Positions 5,535-8,448 of a stretch of 8,448 bases of DNA are shown piece after piece (the first letter of the stretch is position 1; each line of letters starts with the position of its first letter). Origin of the DNA: Lachnospiraceae bacterium (lineage in GTDB: Bacteria; Bacillota_A; Clostridia; Lachnospirales; Lachnospiraceae); the NCBI GenBank assembly GCA_031262285.1, contig JAISHZ010000016.1, forward strand, positions 1-8,448, given 5' to 3'. Made by a program: the position numbers and the translations under genes. Under the pieces are notes generated by a model. The model ran no database searches, had not been told where the DNA came from, and saw nothing but the letters and a program-made list of their open reading frames with translations.

Positions 5535-6485
5535 ATGAAAATGCCACCAACACCCGTCCCACAACAGAATTACGGTTCAAAAGAAACCCTCAATCCGCTC
5601 TTCCTATCCCCGCTTCGAGATCCTGTAGTCGGTGCGATTTTTCAAAATGTAGAGCATGCAGGGTTAGCAGCCAAAAGTCTACTCGGGAGCATTTTGGCAG
5701 AAGATGGTCTCACCATCGAAGAAATCATCGAGGTGACACCTCAGACATACTACAAAGTCTACCCGGATATGAGAGGGGTTCGAGTGGACGTCCACCTTAA
5801 GACAGTAGACGGGAAACGTTACATCGTAGAAGTACAGATCGAACCGGAACCGATCATCGAGAGAAATCTGTTTGCCGCCGCGCATACGATCGTATCGAAT
5901 ATGAAGACAGGTACGAAATCGAAAGAATTTGATCAAATCTTTCCTACCATCATAGTCATCAATATTCTAAACTTTGAATTACGGAAAGGTCACACGGACT
6001 TTTTGCAACCGGTGGGATTACTCTATACGAAAGAACCGCATCAAGTAGCGGACAACCATTTCCGTATTTACAATATTCAGCTTCCGACCTTTCGGAAGCA
6101 AGAGCATGATCTAAGCAACCCCTTACACGCATGGCTGTACTTACTGGATTCAGCTCACCAACAACAAAAAAGTATTCAAGAGGTGATAGAGATGGAGCCA
6201 AGATTAAAGGAATTTATCGATTTAGATCCCGGAATGAAACAATTTGTGGAAGAATACGAAAGAGCAACCGCCGATCAGAAGATGCGAGATGATTACGCGA
6301 ATTACATTATGGAAATGATGCGTATGGATGGGATGTATCGTGCGGCAGTACAAGAAGGTCGCGAGGAAAGTAGATATGAATTTGTGCGTAAAATGTTATC
6401 CCAAGGGATACCCCTAGAAACTATTTCCATTTGCGCGGATTTGCCTATGGAAGAGGTGCTGAAAATATCTAGAACGACTACTTAA
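5535..6485 (+). CDS. Rpn-family recombination-promoting nuclease / PD-(D/E)XK 'putative transposase'
   Basis: The 316-residue protein has the layout of the Rpn/YhgA-like (PDDEXK_2) family. NPLFLSPLRDPVVGAIF near the N-terminus is followed by a nuclease core with RVDVHL (Asp85) and YIVEVQIE (Glu99, Gln101), corresponding to the D-(E/Q)xQ form of the PD-(D/E)XK site, then the FPTIIVINIL strand. The C-terminus has the charged helix and EGREESRYEFVRKML...GIPLETI repeat-like end that is typical of the family. Members are metal-dependent DNA endonucleases, linked to RecA-independent recombination and, more recently, to phage defence. Start ATG 5535 is set by AAAGGAGC five bases upstream. The gene has its own promoter and appears intact, unlike its downstream neighbours. 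A candidate internal start at 6192 is listed separately. The large inverted repeat just upstream may be related, but that is a guess. Confidence 0.9.
   Translation: MKMPPTPVPQQNYGSKETLNPLFLSPLRDPVVGAIFQNVEHAGLAAKSLLGSILAEDGLTIEEIIEVTPQTYYKVYPDMRGVRVDVHLKTVDGKRYIVEVQIEPEPIIERNLFAAAHTIVSNMKTGTKSKEFDQIFPTIIVINILNFELRKGHTDFLQPVGLLYTKEPHQVADNHFRIYNIQLPTFRKQEHDLSNPLHAWLYLLDSAHQQQKSIQEVIEMEPRLKEFIDLDPGMKQFVEEYERATADQKMRDDYANYIMEMMRMDGMYRAAVQEGREESRYEFVRKMLSQGIPLETISICADLPMEEVLKISRTTT
6192..6485 (+). CDS. Candidate internally initiated C-terminal small protein (RpnS-like) within the Rpn gene
   Basis: Inside the Rpn-family gene, ATG 6192 (Met220 of the full protein) is preceded by AGAGG (6179-6183) at eight bases spacing, a plausible ribosome binding site. 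Initiation there would give a 97-residue protein in the same frame, beginning MEPRLKEFIDLD. Its sequence is the acidic/helical C-terminal domain without the nuclease core. In studied Rpn proteins the variable C-terminal domain is also made separately from an internal start and inhibits the full-length nuclease, as a gene-within-gene toxin-antitoxin. The site and size fit that arrangement, but no translation evidence is available here. Confidence 0.4.
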   Translation: MEPRLKEFIDLDPGMKQFVEEYERATADQKMRDDYANYIMEMMRMDGMYRAAVQEGREESRYEFVRKMLSQGIPLETISICADLPMEEVLKISRTTT

Positions 6486-6888
6486 TCCATAGTATCTATC
6501 ATGAATGTGTCTCGTTGTATGTAAACATCACATTTTGCTTTCCACCAACCGCAATCTTTCGTATCTTCGCAATAGAAAGCTTCGGTAGAATAGAGCACCC
6601 TTACGGAGGAGCGAGCTGTTAGCGCTCCTCCTTTCCCGGCTATGTCTCTTAGCAGATCACTCATCCGATTCGCGATGATCACGACACACATTTCATTGAA
6701 CACTTCCAGATCCACGATCACACGGCTATTGTAAATTGCCTCTTCGGAAAATATCGGTTCATACACCACCACATCCATATCTTTGACTTTCATACGTTTC
6801 ATCATGTCTTGAACACTGCTCTGTCGGAATTTATCGGAGTGTTGCTCTTCATCGTCAAGCGGTACACACCTACAATGAGATTGGGTAT
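6482..6888 (-). pseudogene. ugd: UDP-glucose 6-dehydrogenase, frameshifted C-terminal remnant
   Basis: Minus-strand translation gives NLIVGVYRLTMKSN (down to about 6841) and then, after two extra bases (6839-6840), SDKFRQSSVQDMMKRMK, VVVYEP, NSRVI.DL and VIIANRMSD..RDIAGK, ending near 6632. Joined, these read as the C-terminal UDP-sugar-binding domain of UDP-glucose/GDP-mannose dehydrogenases (GVYRLTMKS, SDNFRQSSIQ, VV(I/V)YEP, VIIANR(M/W)(S/D)(D/E)L). Only about 85 of the usual 390 or so residues remain. The N-terminal Rossmann domain and Cys active site are absent, since the sequence beyond 6890 belongs to the opposite-strand nucleotidyltransferase locus. From 6631 to the TAA at 6482 the frame stays open but no longer looks like the family (the usual VYTRD ending is missing). 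No ribosome binding site supports a start at 6805, so I treat it as a dead fragment. The last 4 bp overlap the Rpn gene end. Confidence 0.82.
6605..6631. repeat. GC-rich 9-bp hairpin at the break point of the ugd homology
   Basis: GGAGGAGCG (6605-6613) pairs perfectly with CGCTCCTCC (6623-6631) around a nine-base loop. On the plus strand it is followed only by TTTCCC, so as a terminator for the Rpn gene 120 bp upstream it would be weak. It sits exactly where the ugd remnant stops matching its family, which suggests an insertion or rearrangement point. Confidence 0.5.
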
Positions 6889-6952
6889 GTTAGGAAAGTA
6901 TTTACATATAATTATCAAAATGATAGTATAAACAAAAAAGCAGGAGCGAACA

Positions 6953-6973
6953 ATGAATAAGATAAATGAATAA
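6953..6973 (+). other. Six-codon open frame with strong RBS before the nucleotidyltransferase
   Basis: AGGAG (6942-6946) lies six bases before ATG 6953, which encodes only MNKINE before TAA. A ten-base direct repeat, ATGAATAAGA, occurs at 6953 and again at 6966. The second copy opens a frame that runs through to the nucleotidyltransferase. Removing one repeat unit of 13 bp would place this ribosome binding site directly before the longer frame. It is either a short coupled leader peptide or the scar of a small duplication. Confidence 0.3.
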
Positions 6974-7019
6974 GAGCTTTCGAAATGGTAAAGCAGAGCT
7001 GACAAGGAGAAGACGATAT

Positions 7020-7361
7020 ATGCATATGAATATCGAATTGGATATGATTTTGCCTCAGATGGTGCAAATCTATCGATCTGTATATGGAGATCAAATTGTA
7101 AGGATTTTGCTATATGGTTCTTATGCAAGAGGAGATTATCAAGCAGATTCTGATATAGATATCGTTGCGATTGTGCAAGGAGAACGTTCAGATTTACAAG
7201 AGCGCTTGAAAAGCATATGGGATGCATCATCTGAACTAGAACTGGAGTATGACACCATTCTCTCTCCGACAGTTATTCCATATGATGAATATGAAAAATA
7301 TAAAAGCTGCTTACCATATTATAAAAATATAGAGAGTGAAGGAGTTGAAATAGTTGCTTAG
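7020..7361 (+). CDS. MNT-family nucleotidyltransferase, antitoxin component of an MNT-HEPN pair
   Basis: From ATG 7020 the product is 113 residues, normal for minimal nucleotidyltransferases. It has the polymerase-beta signature LLYGSYARGDYQADSDIDI: Gly33-Ser34 and the metal-binding Asp44 and Asp46, with a third acidic candidate at Asp78 (EYDTIL). Such proteins pair with HEPN RNases and neutralise them, in characterised type VII systems by adding AMP to the toxin. The next gene, overlapping by 8 bp, is such a HEPN gene but broken. AAGGAG (7004-7009) lies ten bases before ATG 7020. The same frame is open from ATG 6966, adding 18 basic residues (MNKSFRNGK...) not typical of the family, so the longer start is possible but less likely. 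No lesion is visible. The sequence is clearly richer in A+T than the genes on the left. Confidence 0.85.
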   Translation: MHMNIELDMILPQMVQIYRSVYGDQIVRILLYGSYARGDYQADSDIDIVAIVQGERSDLQERLKSIWDASSELELEYDTILSPTVIPYDEYEKYKSCLPYYKNIESEGVEIVA

Positions 7362-7751
7362 CAGTAGAAATGAATTGATAAATTACCGGTTAGATATGGC
7401 AAAAGATAGGCTTCATTCATCTCAGATATTGCTGGAAGAGAGGAGTTTTAAAGATTCGATTGGTCGCTCCTATTATGCAATGTTTACTTCAGTACGAGCT
7501 CTTTTGGCTATGGATAGACAAGATTTTTCAAAACATGTCAGAGTGATTTCCTATTTTCAAAAGGAATAAATAAAAACAGGGAAATTCAATTCGACAAAAG
7601 ATTTTCAAAGTATCTTAGCTAGGCGTTTCAGATAAGAAATAATGTAGATTACGCTGATTTCTTTCTGGTGTCTTACGAAGATGCTGCAGAGCAGTATAAG
7701 AGAGCAGAAGAGTTTTTTCATGAGATCGAGAACTATCTGAAAGATAAATGA
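7354..7751 (+). pseudogene. HEPN-domain toxin gene, disrupted by two stops and a 5-bp insertion
   Basis: Reading from TTG 7354, with GAAGGAG nine bases upstream, gives 71 residues: MAKDRLHSSQILLE, then the family signature RSYYAMF (38-44) and VRALLAMD, then VISYFQKE followed by TAA (7567-7569), where relatives have Tyr. Past the stop the frame continues IKTGK. Then the five bases TTCAA (7585-7589), a duplicate of the following TTC context, shift the frame. After them FDKRFSKYLS, a TAG (7620-7622) where relatives have Gln or Glu, and AFQIRNNVDYADFFLVSYEDAAEQ continue to TGA 7749-7751. Repaired, the protein would be about 130 residues, the normal length of PF05168-type HEPN proteins. HEPN partners of MNT genes are usually RNA-cleaving toxins. 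The surviving 71-residue product lacks the IRN..DY segment and is unlikely to work. Confidence 0.9.
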
Positions 7752-7888
7752 CAGCGAGCGATTCAGACCTTGATGGAATCTATGAATAAGCGTGACGGCC
7801 GAAACCATTGGATTTGAAGTTGATATGGTCACCGTTGGATTTTTGTCATTTTGAGTACCAACCTTACGAAGTAAAGGAGATCATGCAT
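7752..7888 (+). other. Spacer before the AAA-ATPase-like gene
   Basis: This 137-bp stretch has two copies of TTGGATTT (7808-7815 and 7835-7842) and no clear promoter. A frame from TTG 7808 is open into the ATPase gene, but its first 27 codons do not look like the family and have no ribosome binding site. I therefore leave it as non-coding. Confidence 0.4.
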
Positions 7889-8448
7889 ATGGGTATCTAT
7901 CTGAATCGTGATAACGAGGGATTTCAAATCGCATTGCGGTCGAAAATTTATGTGGATAAGTCTGAGCTGATCGCATTTACCAATAGTATGGTGGGCACAG
8001 AACAGCGGTATTTATGTGTTAGTCGCCCAAGGCGTTTCGGTAAGTCCATTACAGCCAATATGTTGGCGGCTTATTACGGGAAAGGATGCGACTCCAAGGA
8101 TTTATTTGCGGCATTAAAGATAGCCAATGATTCTAGTTATGAGAATCATGTCAATCAATAAGATGTGATTTATTTGGATATTCAACTTATCTTGGCCAGA
8201 GCAAAGAGTTATCAGAATCTGATTAACTATTTAGAGAGTAGAGTCATAAAAGATCTGCAAAAGTATTATCCTGCATTGATGCAGTCATGCGAAGACAGCT
8301 TATCAGACGCACTTGATACGATTTATACTTCCGATGATTATGACGGCAGAGGCTTTATTTTTATAGTAGACGAATGGGACTGTATCTTTCGGGAAGCGAA
8401 AGGTAATAAGGAAGTCCAGAAAGAGTATTTGGACTTCTTAAAAGGCTT
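7889..8448 (+). pseudogene. AAA-ATPase-like / PD-(D/E)XK family protein, in-frame TAA, runs off window
   Basis: ATG 7889, with AAAGGAGA nine bases upstream, starts MGIYLNRDNEGFQIAL and continues SKIYVDKSELI, TEQRYLCVSRPRRFGKS (a Walker-A-like loop, 46-53) and AAYYGKGCDS.DLF. This is the N-terminal block of the AAA-ATPase-like (PF09820) proteins that usually end in a PD-(D/E)XK nuclease domain (PF08011). The frame is cut by TAA 8159-8161 after 90 residues, at a place where relatives have Tyr (Y-D-V-I). It continues uninterrupted to the window end with DVIYLDIQ, ARAKSYQNLI and FIFIVDEWDCIF, the Walker-B region. One base change therefore separates it from an intact frame in the visible part. The family is about 500-580 residues, abundant in gut anaerobes, and of unclear function, possibly linked to mobile elements or defence. 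The rest lies outside the window. Confidence 0.88.

Noticed and set aside
6904..6936. Promoter for the nucleotidyltransferase (TTTACA with TATAAA) and a small TATCA/TGATA operator
   Set aside because: The boxes are 20 bases apart and the sequence is so AT-rich that such matches are expected by chance; a promoter probably lies here but I cannot place it.
6802..7230. 142-residue minus-strand frame antisense to the nucleotidyltransferase
   Set aside because: Only its last part (about 6841-6888) matches UDP-glucose dehydrogenase; the remainder is the shadow of the nucleotidyltransferase gene.
7567..8161. Stop codon recoding: both the HEPN and AAA-ATPase-like genes have TAA where relatives have Tyr
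   Set aside because: Intact genes here (lysC, the Rpn gene) end in TAA, and the HEPN gene also has a frameshift and a TAG, so ordinary decay explains it better.

Overview
The window looks like a low-GC Gram-positive (Firmicutes) chromosome. A gut or oral clostridium, possibly Lachnospiraceae, is most likely. The grounds are strong AGGAG-type ribosome binding sites, several recognisable sigma-A promoters, a YclM/ThrD-type aspartate kinase, a phosphoglycerate-mutase-like proposed homoserine kinase, and Rpn-nuclease and AAA-ATPase-like/PD-(D/E)XK families that are common in such genomes. The genus cannot be told from this sequence.

The left part (1-4924) is ordinary core metabolism and appears intact. 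It opens with the last 48 codons of an ApgM-like gene, followed by aspartate kinase (lysC), both on the plus strand; together they suggest a threonine/aspartate-family operon. Convergent to these, on the minus strand, lie shikimate-pathway genes in the order aroE, aroK (overlapping by 4 nt) and aroQ. aroQ is separated from aroK by a 271-bp gap that holds its own candidate promoter. lysC and aroQ overlap tail to tail by 41 bp. Upstream of aroE is a tRNA-Thr(CGU) with a very good promoter and its own terminator, and then an aldo/keto reductase, also on the minus strand.

A 610-bp non-coding stretch (4925-5534) divides the two halves. It holds an inverted repeat with about 57-bp arms (5191-5347) and a good promoter for the next gene.

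The right part (5535-8448) is accessory and largely decayed. An intact Rpn-family PD-(D/E)XK nuclease carries a candidate internal start for a C-terminal small protein. After it come a frameshifted C-terminal remnant of UDP-glucose dehydrogenase (minus strand), an MNT-type nucleotidyltransferase antitoxin gene that looks intact, its HEPN partner broken by two stops and a 5-bp insertion, and an AAA-ATPase-like protein gene with an in-frame TAA that runs off the window end. The combination of nuclease, MNT-HEPN and AAA-ATPase/PD-(D/E)XK remnants resembles a decaying defence or mobile-element hotspot. Identifications come from remembered family motifs read by eye; no search was run.
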